Positions 39,390 through 47,673 of a stretch of DNA of 64,000 nucleotides are shown here, piece after piece. The notes under the pieces were generated by a model. That model was not told where the DNA came from. It saw only the letters and a list, made by a program, of their open reading frames with translations, and searched no databases. The stretch comes from Streptococcus sp. SK643 (GTDB taxonomy: Bacteria > Bacillota > Bacilli > Lactobacillales > Streptococcaceae). The stretch's first letter is position 1. Each line of letters begins with the position of its first letter. A program made the translations under genes and the position numbers. Location of the stretch: contig NZ_AJMM01000008.1 of assembly GCF_000259505.1 (NCBI RefSeq), positions 248,001 to 312,000 on the forward strand. The letters run 5' to 3'.

Positions 39390-39608
39390 TTAAGCTAATT
39401 GTTTCAGTTTTCCTGGTTGGAAACCTGAAAAGACTTCAGTTGGTGTTTGGATAACAGGAGCTGCGCTGAAACCGAGCTCTTTAACTTGATCGATGTATTC
39501 AGGTTGCTCATCAAGGTTGATTTCACGATAAGCGACATTATTACTGTCCAAGAAACGTTTGGTCATTTTACATTGGACACAGTTGTTTTTAGAATAAACA
39601 GTTACCAT
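39390..39608 (-). CDS. nrdH: Glutaredoxin-like protein NrdH
   Basis: A 72-residue thioredoxin-fold electron donor for NrdE. The redox motif is CVQC (residues 11-14), followed by the NrdH-specific EINLDEQPEYIDQV and AAPVIQT. First gene of the nrdHEF transcript, with its own strong promoter and NrdR boxes upstream. AGGAG precedes the ATG. Confidence 0.96.
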   Translation of the reverse strand: MVTVYSKNNCVQCKMTKRFLDSNNVAYREINLDEQPEYIDQVKELGFSAAPVIQTPTEVFSGFQPGKLKQLA

Positions 39609-39642
39609 TGTGTAACTCCTCTTTAAAATTTAATACTATCCT

Positions 39643-39670
39643 AGTATATCAGAAAATAAATTTTTGTCAA
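39643..39670 (-). promoter_or_regulatory. Promoter of nrdHEF
   Basis: On the minus strand: TTGACA -35 (39665-39670), 16-bp spacer ending TGA, TATACT -10 (39643-39648). Confidence 0.8.
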
Positions 39671-39677
39671 TGATTTA

Positions 39678-39693
39678 TAACTAAATATAGTGG
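39678..39693. promoter_or_regulatory. NrdR box 1
   Basis: TAACTAAATATAGTGG fits the NrdR consensus (ACACWATATATWGTGT) in its core and lies 8 bp upstream of the nrdH -35. Confidence 0.65.
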
Positions 39694-39719
39694 TCTTTTT
39701 TTCTATCAAACCCACCAAA

Positions 39720-39735
39720 ACACAATATATAGTGT
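39720..39735. promoter_or_regulatory. NrdR box 2 (perfect)
   Basis: ACACAATATATAGTGT matches the NrdR consensus at every position. It starts 42 bp from box 1, four helical turns. NrdR represses ribonucleotide reductase genes when dATP is high; the nrdR gene is not in this window. Confidence 0.9.
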
Positions 39736-39781
39736 ATTGTTTATAAAACAGCAAAGAAAATCCTATAAGTTGTTTTTTGAA

Positions 39782-39797
39782 AAACTATATCCTGTGT
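39782..39797. promoter_or_regulatory. Possible third NrdR box
   Basis: AAACTATATCCTGTGT shares the C-T-A-T-A-T core start and the GTGT end but is broken in the middle. It starts 62 bp from box 2. The rest of the 347-bp nrdH-ptsH gap shows only the two divergent promoters. Confidence 0.35.
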
Positions 39798-39866
39798 TTT
39801 GTTATTTAGGATAGAAGATTTTCAGCAAGTTATCTGAAAGGAAATCGAATAAATCCCATAAAATGC

Positions 39867-39895
39867 TTGAAAAAATTCCTAGAAGATGATATAAT
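39867..39895 (+). promoter_or_regulatory. Promoter of ptsHI
   Basis: TTGAAA -35 (39867-39872), 17-bp spacer, TATAAT -10 (39890-39895). Confidence 0.8.
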
Positions 39896-39955
39896 ACCAA
39901 ATTGTAAGGGTTATCACATAACTCAAAAAAGAAAGAACAAAAGGAGAGTCAAACT

Positions 39956-40219
39956 ATGGCTTCTAAAGATTTCCACGTAGTGGCAGAAACAGGTATTCAC
40001 GCACGTCCAGCAACATTGTTGGTACAAACTGCTAGCAAATTTGCTTCAGATATCACTCTTGAGTACAAAGGTAAATCAGTTAACCTTAAATCAATCATGG
40101 GTGTTATGAGTCTTGGTGTTGGCCAAGGTGCTGACGTAACTATCTCAGCTGAAGGTGCAGATGCAGATGACGCAATTGCTGCTATCACTGAAACTATGGA
40201 AAAAGAAGGGTTGGCATAA
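39956..40219 (+). CDS. ptsH: Phosphocarrier protein HPr
   Basis: An 87-residue general PTS protein. His15 in [10 protein letters not shown] takes phosphate from enzyme I and passes it to all EIIA proteins, including those of the galactose and lactose systems in this window. Ser46 in [11 protein letters not shown] is the HPr-kinase site, and HPr-Ser-P is the CcpA corepressor acting at the cre sites described here. AAGGAGAG precedes the ATG. Confidence 0.98.
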   Translation: MASKDFHVVAETGIHARPATLLVQTASKFASDITLEYKGKSVNLKSIMGVMSLGVGQGADVTISAEGADADDAIAAITETMEKEGLA

Positions 40220-40224
40220 GAGAG

Positions 40225-41958
40225 ATGACAGAAATGCTTAAAGGAATTGCAGCATCTGATGGTGTTGCTGTTGCAAAAGCATATCTACTCGTTCAACCGG
40301 ATTTGTCATTCGAGACTCTTTCAGTCGAAGATACAAATGCAGAGGAGGCTCGTTTGGATGTAGCTCTTGAAGCTTCTCAAAACGAGCTTTCTCTTATCCG
40401 TGAGAAGGCTGTAGGTACGCTTGGTGAAGAAGCGGCTCAAGTTTTTGATGCACATTTGATGGTTCTTGCTGACCCAGAATTGATTGGTCAGATTAAAGAA
40501 ACAATCCGTGCTAAGAAAGTCAATGCTGAAGCAGGTCTTAAAGAAGTGACTGACATGTTCATCACTATCTTTGAAGGCATGGAAGACAACCCATATATGC
40601 AAGAACGTGCAGCGGATATCCGCGACGTGACAAAACGTGTATTGGCAAACCTTCTTGGTAAGAAATTGCCAAACCCAGCTTCTATCAATGAAGAAGTAAT
40701 CGTCATTGCGCATGACTTGACACCATCTGATACAGCTCAATTGGACAAAAACTTTGTAAAAGCTTTTGTAACAAACATCGGTGGACGTACAAGCCACTCA
40801 GCTATCATGGCACGTACACTTGAAATTGCAGCTGTATTGGGAACAAATAACATCACTGAAGTAGTGAAAGACGGTGATATCCTTGCCGTTAACGGAATTA
40901 CTGGTGAAGTAATTATCAACCCAACAGATGAACAAGCAGCAGAATTTAAAGCAGCTGGTGAAGCTTATGCTAAACAAAAAGCTGAATGGGCACTTTTGAA
41001 AGATGCTCAAACAGTGACTGCTGACGGTAAACACTTCGAGTTGGCTGCTAACATCGGTACTCCAAAAGATGTTGAAGGTGTTAATGATAACGGTGCAGAA
41101 GCTGTAGGACTTTACCGTACAGAATTCTTGTACATGGATTCTCAAGACTTCCCGACAGAAGACGAGCAATATGAAGCATACAAAGCTGTTCTTGAAGGAA
41201 TGAATGGTAAACCAGTTGTCGTTCGTACAATGGACATCGGTGGAGATAAGGAACTTCCTTACTTCGATATGCCACATGAAATGAACCCATTCCTTGGCTT
41301 CCGTGCCCTTCGTATCTCTATTGCTGAGACTGGTGATGCTATGTTCCGCACACAAATTCGTGCTCTTCTTCGTGCATCTGTTCATGGTCAATTGCGTATC
41401 ATGTTCCCAATGGTTGCACTTTTGAAGGAATTCCGTGCAGCTAAAGCAGTCTTTGACGAAGAAAAAGCAAATCTTCTTGCAGAAGGTGTTGCAGTAGCAG
41501 AAGACATCCAAGTTGGTATCATGATTGAAATTCCTGCAGCAGCTATGCTTGCAGACCAATTTGCAAAAGAAGTTGACTTCTTCTCAATTGGTACAAATGA
41601 CTTGATCCAATATACAATGGCAGCAGACCGTATGAACGAACAAGTTTCATACCTTTACCAACCATATAACCCATCAATCCTACGCTTGATTAACAACGTT
41701 ATCAAGGCAGCTCACGCTGAAGGTAAATGGGCTGGTATGTGTGGTGAGATGGCTGGTGACCAAAAAGCTGTTCCACTTCTTGTCGGAATGGGCTTGGATG
41801 AGTTCTCTATGTCAGCAACTTCAGTACTTCGTACACGTAGCTTGATGAAGAAATTGGATACTGCAAAAATGGAAGAGTACGCAAATCGTGCCCTTACAGA
41901 ATGCTCAACAATGGAAGAAGTTCTTGAACTTCAAAAAGAATACGTTAATTTTGATTAA
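40225..41958 (+). CDS. ptsI: PTS enzyme I
   Basis: Phosphoenolpyruvate-protein phosphotransferase (577 residues), which starts the PTS cascade by transferring phosphate from PEP to HPr. The active His191 lies in [15 protein letters not shown]. The PEP-binding barrel includes [28 protein letters not shown] and [14 protein letters not shown]. It begins 5 nt after ptsH. A strong terminator follows. Confidence 0.98.
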   Translation: MTEMLKGIAASDGVAVAKAYLLVQPDLSFETLSVEDTNAEEARLDVALEASQNELSLIREKAVGTLGEEAAQVFDAHLMVLADPELIGQIKETIRAKKVNAEAGLKEVTDMFITIFEGMEDNPYMQERAADIRDVTKRVLANLLGKKLPNPASINEEVIVIAHDLTPSDTAQLDKNFVKAFVTNIGGRTSHSAIMARTLEIAAVLGTNNITEVVKDGDILAVNGITGEVIINPTDEQAAEFKAAGEAYAKQKAEWALLKDAQTVTADGKHFELAANIGTPKDVEGVNDNGAEAVGLYRTEFLYMDSQDFPTEDEQYEAYKAVLEGMNGKPVVVRTMDIGGDKELPYFDMPHEMNPFLGFRALRISIAETGDAMFRTQIRALLRASVHGQLRIMFPMVALLKEFRAAKAVFDEEKANLLAEGVAVAEDIQVGIMIEIPAAAMLADQFAKEVDFFSIGTNDLIQYTMAADRMNEQVSYLYQPYNPSILRLINNVIKAAHAEGKWAGMCGEMAGDQKAVPLLVGMGLDEFSMSATSVLRTRSLMKKLDTAKMEEYANRALTECSTMEEVLELQKEYVNFD

Positions 41959-41964
41959 TCTTAT

Positions 41965-41998
41965 GAACCTTGTGACTTTGTCGCAGGGTTCTTTTTTT
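41965..41998 (+). terminator. Terminator of ptsHI
   Basis: GAACCTTGTGAC pairs with GTCGCAGGGTTC (two wobble pairs), TTT loop, then seven T. Confidence 0.9.
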
Positions 41999-42047
41999 GT
42001 GAAAAATTTTTTATAAAGAAAAATATATTAAATATATCATTAAAAAC

Positions 42048-42089
42048 TTGACTTTGAAAAAAAATAAGAGTATACTCTTAACCAGTTAA
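42048..42089 (+). promoter_or_regulatory. Promoter with AdcR zinc box, first adcAII-pht module
   Basis: TTGACT -35 (42048-42053), 17-bp spacer, TATACT -10 (42071-42076). The perfect AdcR box TTAACCAGTTAA follows at 42078-42089, covering the transcription start. AdcR with zinc would block the promoter. Confidence 0.85.
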
Positions 42090-42110
42090 TTAAATAGTAA
42101 AGGAGTTTTT

Positions 42111-43028
42111 ATGAAAAAACAAAATTTATTTTTACTTTTCTTAAGTATTTTACTGATTTTTCTTGGATCATGTGGTCAAAAAGAAAGTCAGACTGGTAAA
42201 GGGATGAAAATTGTCACTAGCTTTTATCCTATTTACGCTATGGTTAAGGAAGTATCCGGTGGTTTAAACGATGTACGGATGATTCAGTCAAGTAGTGGTA
42301 TTCATTCTTTTGAGCCTTCTGCAAATGATATTGCTGCTATCTATGACGCTGATGTTTTTGTTTATCATTCTCATACTTTAGAATCATGGGCTGGAAGTCT
42401 TGACCCTAATTTGAAGAAATCTAAGGTTAAGGTTTTAGAAGCATCTGAAGGTATGACCTTAGAAAGAGTCCCTGGCTTGGAAGATGTTGAAGCAAGGGAT
42501 GGTGTTGATGAAAAAACACTTTATGATCCTCACACATGGCTTGATCCTGAGAAAGCTGGTGAAGAAGCTCAGATTATTGCAGATAAGTTATCTGAAATTG
42601 ATAGCGAGCATAAAGATACATATCAAAAAAATGCTCAAGAATTCATTAAAAAAGCACAGGAATTAACAAAAAAATTCCAACCAAAATTTGAGAAGGCTAG
42701 TCAAAAAACCTTTGTAACTCAACATACAGCCTTTTCTTATTTGGCTAAGAGATTTGGTCTCAAACAATTAGGTATTGCTGGTATATCACCAGATCAAGAA
42801 CCAAATCCAAGACAACTGACAGAAATTCAAGAATTTGTGAAAACTTATAAAGTTAAAACGATTTTTACAGAAAGTAATGCATCTTCAAAAGTAGCTGAAA
42901 CTCTTGTCAAATCAACAGGTGTGGGTCTTAAAACTCTAAATCCTTTAGAGGCAGACCCACAAAATGACAAAAGTTATCTAGAAAATCTTGAAGAAAATAT
43001 GGGTGTATTAGCAGAAGAACTACAGTGA
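42111..43028 (+). CDS. adcAII: Zinc-binding lipoprotein AdcAII, copy 1
   Basis: Extracellular zinc-capture lipoprotein (305 residues) that feeds the AdcCB ABC permease, not encoded here; called Lmb in other streptococci. The signal peptide ends in lipobox LGSC (Cys21). Zinc ligands His65, His141, His205 and Glu280 are all present, each offset by six from the set described for pneumococcal AdcAII. It lacks the His-rich loop of AdcA. It starts an operon with the Pht gene 8 nt downstream and is under an AdcR box. Confidence 0.95.
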   Translation: MKKQNLFLLFLSILLIFLGSCGQKESQTGKGMKIVTSFYPIYAMVKEVSGGLNDVRMIQSSSGIHSFEPSANDIAAIYDADVFVYHSHTLESWAGSLDPNLKKSKVKVLEASEGMTLERVPGLEDVEARDGVDEKTLYDPHTWLDPEKAGEEAQIIADKLSEIDSEHKDTYQKNAQEFIKKAQELTKKFQPKFEKASQKTFVTQHTAFSYLAKRFGLKQLGIAGISPDQEPNPRQLTEIQEFVKTYKVKTIFTESNASSKVAETLVKSTGVGLKTLNPLEADPQNDKSYLENLEENMGVLAEELQ

Positions 43029-43036
43029 GGTGAACA

Positions 43037-46000
43037 ATGAAAAAGAAATATATAGCTGGTTCGGCAGCCGCTTTAGTGTTAAGTGTTTGCGCTTATGAGT
43101 TAGGACTCCATCAAGCACAAACTACAAAAGAAAATAATCGTGTTTCTTATATTGATGGTAAACAAGTTGGCCAAAAAGCAGAAAACTTGACTCCAGATGA
43201 AGTTAGTAAAAAAGAAGGTATCAATGCTGAACAAATTGTTATTAAGATTACAGATCAGGGGTACGTAACATCTCATGGAGACCACTATCATTATTACAAT
43301 GGTAAGGTTCCTTATGATGCTATCATCAGTGAAGAATTATTGATGAAAGATCCTAACTATCAGTTAAAAGATTCAGATATCGTCAATGAAATCAAGGGTG
43401 GATACATTATCAAAGTTAATGGGAAATATTATGTATATATTAAAGATTTAGCTCATGCAGATAATATCCGAACTAAAGCAGAGATCAATCGTCAAAAACA
43501 AGAACATAGTCACAATCATAATAAAAATAATGATGATGCCGTTGCAGCCGCTAAAGCGCAAGGACGTTATACAACAGATGATGGCTATATCTTTAATCCG
43601 TCAGATATTATAGAAGATACGGGTGATGCTTATATTGTTCCTCATGGCAACCATTTCCACTATATTCCTAAGAGTGAATTATCAGCTAGTGAATTAGCGG
43701 CGGCAGAAGCATTTCTTGCTGGAAAGGGAGGCCGCTTAAGTTCAGTTGCCTATAATTCAAATAGAGCTGGAGGAGCTAATAATTCTGTTAGTGGCGATGG
43801 TAATCTTTACAGTCTACTTCAAGAACTATATGCTCAACCACTAAGCCAACGGCATGTAGAATCTGATGGGTTAGTTTTTGATCCAGCTCAGATTACAAAA
43901 CGTACTGCAAACGGTGTAGTGGTCCCTCACGGAGATCATTTCCATTTTATTCCATACTTACAAATGTCTGCTTTGGAAGAAACATTAGCTCGTAATCTTC
44001 CAATCGGTGGTGGGGGTGGAGAGGAAGGTGAAAACTATCCTCAAAGTACTACATCATCAAGTGTTGCAAGTTCAAATTTAAACTATCCTTCTAATTCTCA
44101 ATCTTCAAATAGAGGAAGTGGTGGTGCCTATACCACAGATGACGGATATGTCTTTAGTCCGACAGATGTTATTGAAGATACAGGTGATGCATTTGTTGTA
44201 CCGCATGGCAATCATTTCCACTATATTCCTAAGAGTGATTTGTCTGCAGGAGAGCTAGCAGCAGCTCAAGCTTATTGGAACAACAAACAAAGTTCTCATT
44301 CTTCAGTAAGTCAACCAAGCAGAGATGATTCAAATTCAAGTCAACCAAATTTGGTAGAAACTCCACATTTGAATATAGGTTCAACTTATCACCAAAATCA
44401 GGATGGAACTCTCCCAATTTTTTCTAATAAACCTTATGGTGGCTCAACCACACAACCTTCAGTAAGTCAACCAAGTCTGCCAAAAACACCAGGTTTAAAT
44501 AACACTCCAAGTCACAAGGATAAACAAAGAGAAGATATTCCGGCACTTTTGAAAGAATTATATGCTAAACCTCTATCAGAGCGACATGTCGAGTCTGACG
44601 GATTAGTATTTGATCCCGCACAAATAACAAACCGTACTGCAAACGGTGTCGCTGTCCCTCATGGTGATCATTTCCACTTTATTCCTTACTCACAAATGTC
44701 TTCACTGGAAGAAAAAATTGCCCGTGTAATCCCTATAAAAGGACAAAATGTTGGCACATTAGTAAGTGTAACTCCTTTAAAACCTGCTTCAACTACGAAA
44801 ATCAATACGCCAGTTGAAAGTAAGCCAATTAAAGAAAATAAGATAGAGCCTACTAAAGAAGAAGTTGTCCATAAACTACCTCCTAAAAAAGACAACATAT
44901 CACCTAGCAATAAAGAATTTTATGATAGAGCCTATGATTTGTTAAGTTTAGCACATAAGGCGATTTCTAAAAATAATAGTTCTTCTTCTGAATACCGTTC
45001 CTTAGATCAATTAGTATCTCGATTAAACGATGAATCATCGGATAAAGTAAGTTTGGTTAATGATATATTGAAAATCCTTTCTTTAACCACTCATCCAGAA
45101 AGAGTTGGTAAACCAAATTCACAAATTGCCTACACAGATGATGAAATTAAATTGGCAAAACTAGCAGGTAAATACACAACATCTGACGGATATATCTTTG
45201 ATGTAAATGATATTGAAAGCGATGAAGGAAATGCTTATGTAACGCCTCACCTGAATCATAGCCACTGGATTAAAAAAGAGAGTTTATCCGAAGCAGAAAG
45301 AGCTGCTGCTGAAACTTATACTAAAGATAAAGGATTACAACCATCTACTTCTAATGAAAAGGAAAAAGTTGATCCTAAAACAAGTGGTTCTGAAGCAATC
45401 TATAACAGAGTGAAAGGTGAGAAAAAAGTACCATTAGATAAAATACCAAATCATCTACAATATACTGTTGCTGTACAAAATGGTCACTTTGTCATCCCTC
45501 ACTTTGATCATTATCATAATCTTAAATTTTCATGGTATGATGAAGGTCTTTACGAAGCACCTAAAGGATATACTTTAGAAGATTTATTTGCAACTGTTAA
45601 ATATTATGTTGAACATCCTGATGAACGACCTCATTCTGATGAAGGTTGGGGAAATGCTAGTGATCATGTTCTTAAAAATAAAGGAAATCAAGATAATAGT
45701 ATTAGTGATAAATCTGAGAACAGTGATAAAACTGAAAAAACTCACGAAGATACTGCTTCTAATAGTGGTTCAAGTTCTGAAAATAAAAATCCTGAAAACA
45801 TTGCTCCATCAGCAAATAATCTTTATAAACCATCAGAATCTAATACAGAATCTGATGCTGAGGCTACACCAGATGAACCTGAAGTTCCTCAAGTAGCGTC
45901 AGAAAAAGTGGAAGCTAAATTAAAAGAAGCAGAAGAATTACTGGCAAAAATAACAGATGATGCTATCAAATCTAATGCTTCAGAAACCCTTGCTGGTTTG

Positions 46001-46096
46001 AGAAATAGTTTTAATTTACAAACGATGGACAATAATCAGATTATGACTGAAGTTGAAAAACTATTAGGTTTGTTAAAAGCAAGTAATTCAAAATAA
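43037..46096 (+). CDS. Streptococcal histidine triad protein (PhtE-like), 7 triads
   Basis: A surface protein of 1019 residues that binds zinc and helps hand it to AdcAII; pneumococcal Pht proteins also bind factor H. The export signal contains LSVC as in other Pht proteins. I count seven HxxHxH triads: HGDHYH, HGNHFH, HGDHFH, HGNHFH, HGDHFH, HLNHSH, HFDHYH. Triads 2-5 lie in an A-B-A-B duplication (units beginning YTTDDGYIF and LYAQPLSQRHVESDG). The C-terminus is Glu/Ser/Lys-rich with no LPXTG. The ATG has GAGGTG upstream, 8 nt from adcAII. Confidence 0.93.
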   Translation: MKKKYIAGSAAALVLSVCAYELGLHQAQTTKENNRVSYIDGKQVGQKAENLTPDEVSKKEGINAEQIVIKITDQGYVTSHGDHYHYYNGKVPYDAIISEELLMKDPNYQLKDSDIVNEIKGGYIIKVNGKYYVYIKDLAHADNIRTKAEINRQKQEHSHNHNKNNDDAVAAAKAQGRYTTDDGYIFNPSDIIEDTGDAYIVPHGNHFHYIPKSELSASELAAAEAFLAGKGGRLSSVAYNSNRAGGANNSVSGDGNLYSLLQELYAQPLSQRHVESDGLVFDPAQITKRTANGVVVPHGDHFHFIPYLQMSALEETLARNLPIGGGGGEEGENYPQSTTSSSVASSNLNYPSNSQSSNRGSGGAYTTDDGYVFSPTDVIEDTGDAFVVPHGNHFHYIPKSDLSAGELAAAQAYWNNKQSSHSSVSQPSRDDSNSSQPNLVETPHLNIGSTYHQNQDGTLPIFSNKPYGGSTTQPSVSQPSLPKTPGLNNTPSHKDKQREDIPALLKELYAKPLSERHVESDGLVFDPAQITNRTANGVAVPHGDHFHFIPYSQMSSLEEKIARVIPIKGQNVGTLVSVTPLKPASTTKINTPVESKPIKENKIEPTKEEVVHKLPPKKDNISPSNKEFYDRAYDLLSLAHKAISKNNSSSSEYRSLDQLVSRLNDESSDKVSLVNDILKILSLTTHPERVGKPNSQIAYTDDEIKLAKLAGKYTTSDGYIFDVNDIESDEGNAYVTPHLNHSHWIKKESLSEAERAAAETYTKDKGLQPSTSNEKEKVDPKTSGSEAIYNRVKGEKKVPLDKIPNHLQYTVAVQNGHFVIPHFDHYHNLKFSWYDEGLYEAPKGYTLEDLFATVKYYVEHPDERPHSDEGWGNASDHVLKNKGNQDNSISDKSENSDKTEKTHEDTASNSGSSSENKNPENIAPSANNLYKPSESNTESDAEATPDEPEVPQVASEKVEAKLKEAEELLAKITDDAIKSNASETLAGLRNSFNLQTMDNNQIMTEVEKLLGLLKASNSK

Positions 46097-46153
46097 AATA
46101 TGACAAAAGTTTAAATAGTAGGTTATATATCCTAAAAAAAGTTTGTAGTGAAT

Positions 46154-46198
46154 AACACCCTAAAAGTTGGACACAAAAAATCTAACTTTTGGGGTGTT
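46154..46198 (+). terminator. Terminator of module 1, possibly an insertion-sequence end
   Basis: AACACCCTAAAAGTT pairs with AACTTTTGGGGTGTT (15 bp, one wobble) and is followed by TT. The strongly symmetrical ends and the CC(A/T)AAAAGTT text resemble terminal repeats of IS3-type elements, so it may be an old IS end used as a terminator. The remaining 46199-46400 stretch holds no frame, only an 8-bp hairpin ATTCTACA/TGTAGAAT at 46227-46250. Confidence 0.6.
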
Positions 46199-46410
46199 TT
46201 ATAATGAAAATTATTTAATTGATAAAATTCTACAAACTGTTATGTAGAATGAATAATGTCTAAGGTTTAGTCATTCAAATCTAAAACGTATTATTAGAGA
46301 AGTAAGAGAATAAATGTTATAAATAAAAATAGTTTGAAGGAATTCTTTTTTCTTTATAATTAAAACTAACTATGAGTTTACGCAATAGCATGTGTCAATT
46401 CCTAAAAAAC

Positions 46411-46452
46411 TTGACAATACAAAAAAATAGGAGTACAATTTTTACCGGTTAA
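46411..46452 (+). promoter_or_regulatory. Promoter with AdcR-type box, second adcAII
   Basis: TTGACA -35 (46411-46416), 17-bp spacer, TACAAT -10 (46434-46439), then TTTACCGGTTAA (46441-46452), one mismatch from the AdcR consensus TTAACYRGTTAA. Confidence 0.8.
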
Positions 46453-46472
46453 TTAATTTATATGGAGTTGAG

Positions 46473-47390
46473 ATGAAAAGAAGAACTTTATTAATGCTAC
46501 TATTTAGCGTTTTAATTTTTACTTTAGGTGCTTGTAGTAAAAAAGAAACACAAGAGGTAAAAGGAATGAAAATTGTAACCAGTTTTTATCCTATTTACGC
46601 CATGGTAAAAGAAGTATCCGGGGATTTGAATGATGTTCGTATGATTCAATCTAGTAGCGGTATTCACTCGTTTGAACCCTCAGCAAATGATATTGCAGCA
46701 ATTTATGATGCAGATGTTTTTATCTATCATTCCCATACATTGGAATCTTGGGCTGGGAGCTTGGACCCAAATTTGAAAAAATCTAAAGTTAAAGTTTTAG
46801 AAGCTTCAGAAGGTATGGCATTAGAGCGTGTACCAGGATTAGAGGATATCAAAGCAGGAGATGGAGTTGATGAGAAGACTCTTTATGATCCACACACATG
46901 GTTAGATCCATTAAAAGCTGCAGAGGAAGCGCAGATTATTGCTGATAAATTATCAGATATTGATGGTGAGCACAAAGATACCTACCAAAAAAATGCTAAA
47001 GAATTTATTAAAAAAGCTAACGACTTGAATGACAAATATAAAGACAAATTTGACAAAGTAAGTCAAAAGACTTTTGTTACGCAACATACGGCATTTTCAT
47101 ATCTAGCTAAGAGATTTGGATTAAATCAACTAGGAATTGCAGGTATATCACCAGAACAAGAACCAAGTCCAAGACAATTAACAGAAATACAAGAATTTGT
47201 GAAATCCTATAAGGTAAAGACAATCTTCACAGAAAGTAATGCTTCTTCAAAAGTTGCCGAAACACTTGTAAAATCAGTAGGTGTGAGTCTGAAAACTTTA
47301 AATCCACTAGAAGCTGATCCTGAAAATGATAAGTCTTATTTAGATAATTTGGAAGAAAATATGCTTACTTTACTTGAGGAACTAAAGTAA
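46473..47390 (+). CDS. adcAII: Zinc-binding lipoprotein AdcAII, copy 2
   Basis: A second 305-residue AdcAII, collinear with the first. The N-terminal signal (lipobox LGAC, Cys21) and residues 185-195 differ most, while the ligand His65, His141, His205 and Glu280 are conserved. Long stretches such as GIHSFEPSANDIAAIYDADV are identical, which implies a recent duplication or gene conversion. Unlike copy 1 it is followed by a terminator, and the Pht gene downstream has its own promoter. Both copies look functional. Confidence 0.94.
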   Translation: MKRRTLLMLLFSVLIFTLGACSKKETQEVKGMKIVTSFYPIYAMVKEVSGDLNDVRMIQSSSGIHSFEPSANDIAAIYDADVFIYHSHTLESWAGSLDPNLKKSKVKVLEASEGMALERVPGLEDIKAGDGVDEKTLYDPHTWLDPLKAAEEAQIIADKLSDIDGEHKDTYQKNAKEFIKKANDLNDKYKDKFDKVSQKTFVTQHTAFSYLAKRFGLNQLGIAGISPEQEPSPRQLTEIQEFVKSYKVKTIFTESNASSKVAETLVKSVGVSLKTLNPLEADPENDKSYLDNLEENMLTLLEELK

Positions 47391-47487
47391 GAAAAATTTT
47401 AGACTAAAAAATGTAGGGTTGATTCTTACAATAGATCTTTAGTTTAACCGTTTTCTTTATTTTTTATAATTGAGATAATAAATCAAA

Positions 47488-47522
47488 AGAGTCAGTAAGG
47501 GTATGTGCTGGCTCTTTTTTTT
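47488..47522 (+). terminator. Terminator of adcAII copy 2
   Basis: AGAGTCAG pairs with CTGGCTCT across a 12-nt loop; eight T follow. Confidence 0.75.
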
Positions 47523-47540
47523 AAAAACATATAAAAAATC

Positions 47541-47606
47541 TTGACATCCTAATTTAAAAGATGTAGAATATTTACTAGTTAATTAAATGGTTAAATAACC
47601 AGTTAA
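47541..47606 (+). promoter_or_regulatory. Promoter of the second Pht gene with two AdcR-type boxes
   Basis: TTGACA -35 (47541-47546), 17-bp spacer, TAGAAT -10 (47564-47569). Box 1 TTTACTAGTTAA (47571-47582) lies 1 bp after the -10, and box 2 ATAACCAGTTAA (47595-47606) starts 24 bp later. Each differs from TTAACYRGTTAA at one position. Confidence 0.8.
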
Positions 47607-47673
47607 AAAACTATGTATGTTATCTACTAATTAAAGAAATAAATATTTAAACAATCATAGAAATGAGGGATTT

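Noticed and set aside
40798-41559. A 253-codon minus-strand frame inside ptsI.
   Set aside because: Cys/Phe/Ser-rich translation, antisense to a highly conserved gene, no start signal: a codon-usage shadow.
42111-43028. AdcAII copy 1 as a manganese-binding (PsaA-like) protein.
   Set aside because: The fourth ligand is Glu after three His, as in AdcAII, and the gene lies in an AdcR-controlled unit with pht.
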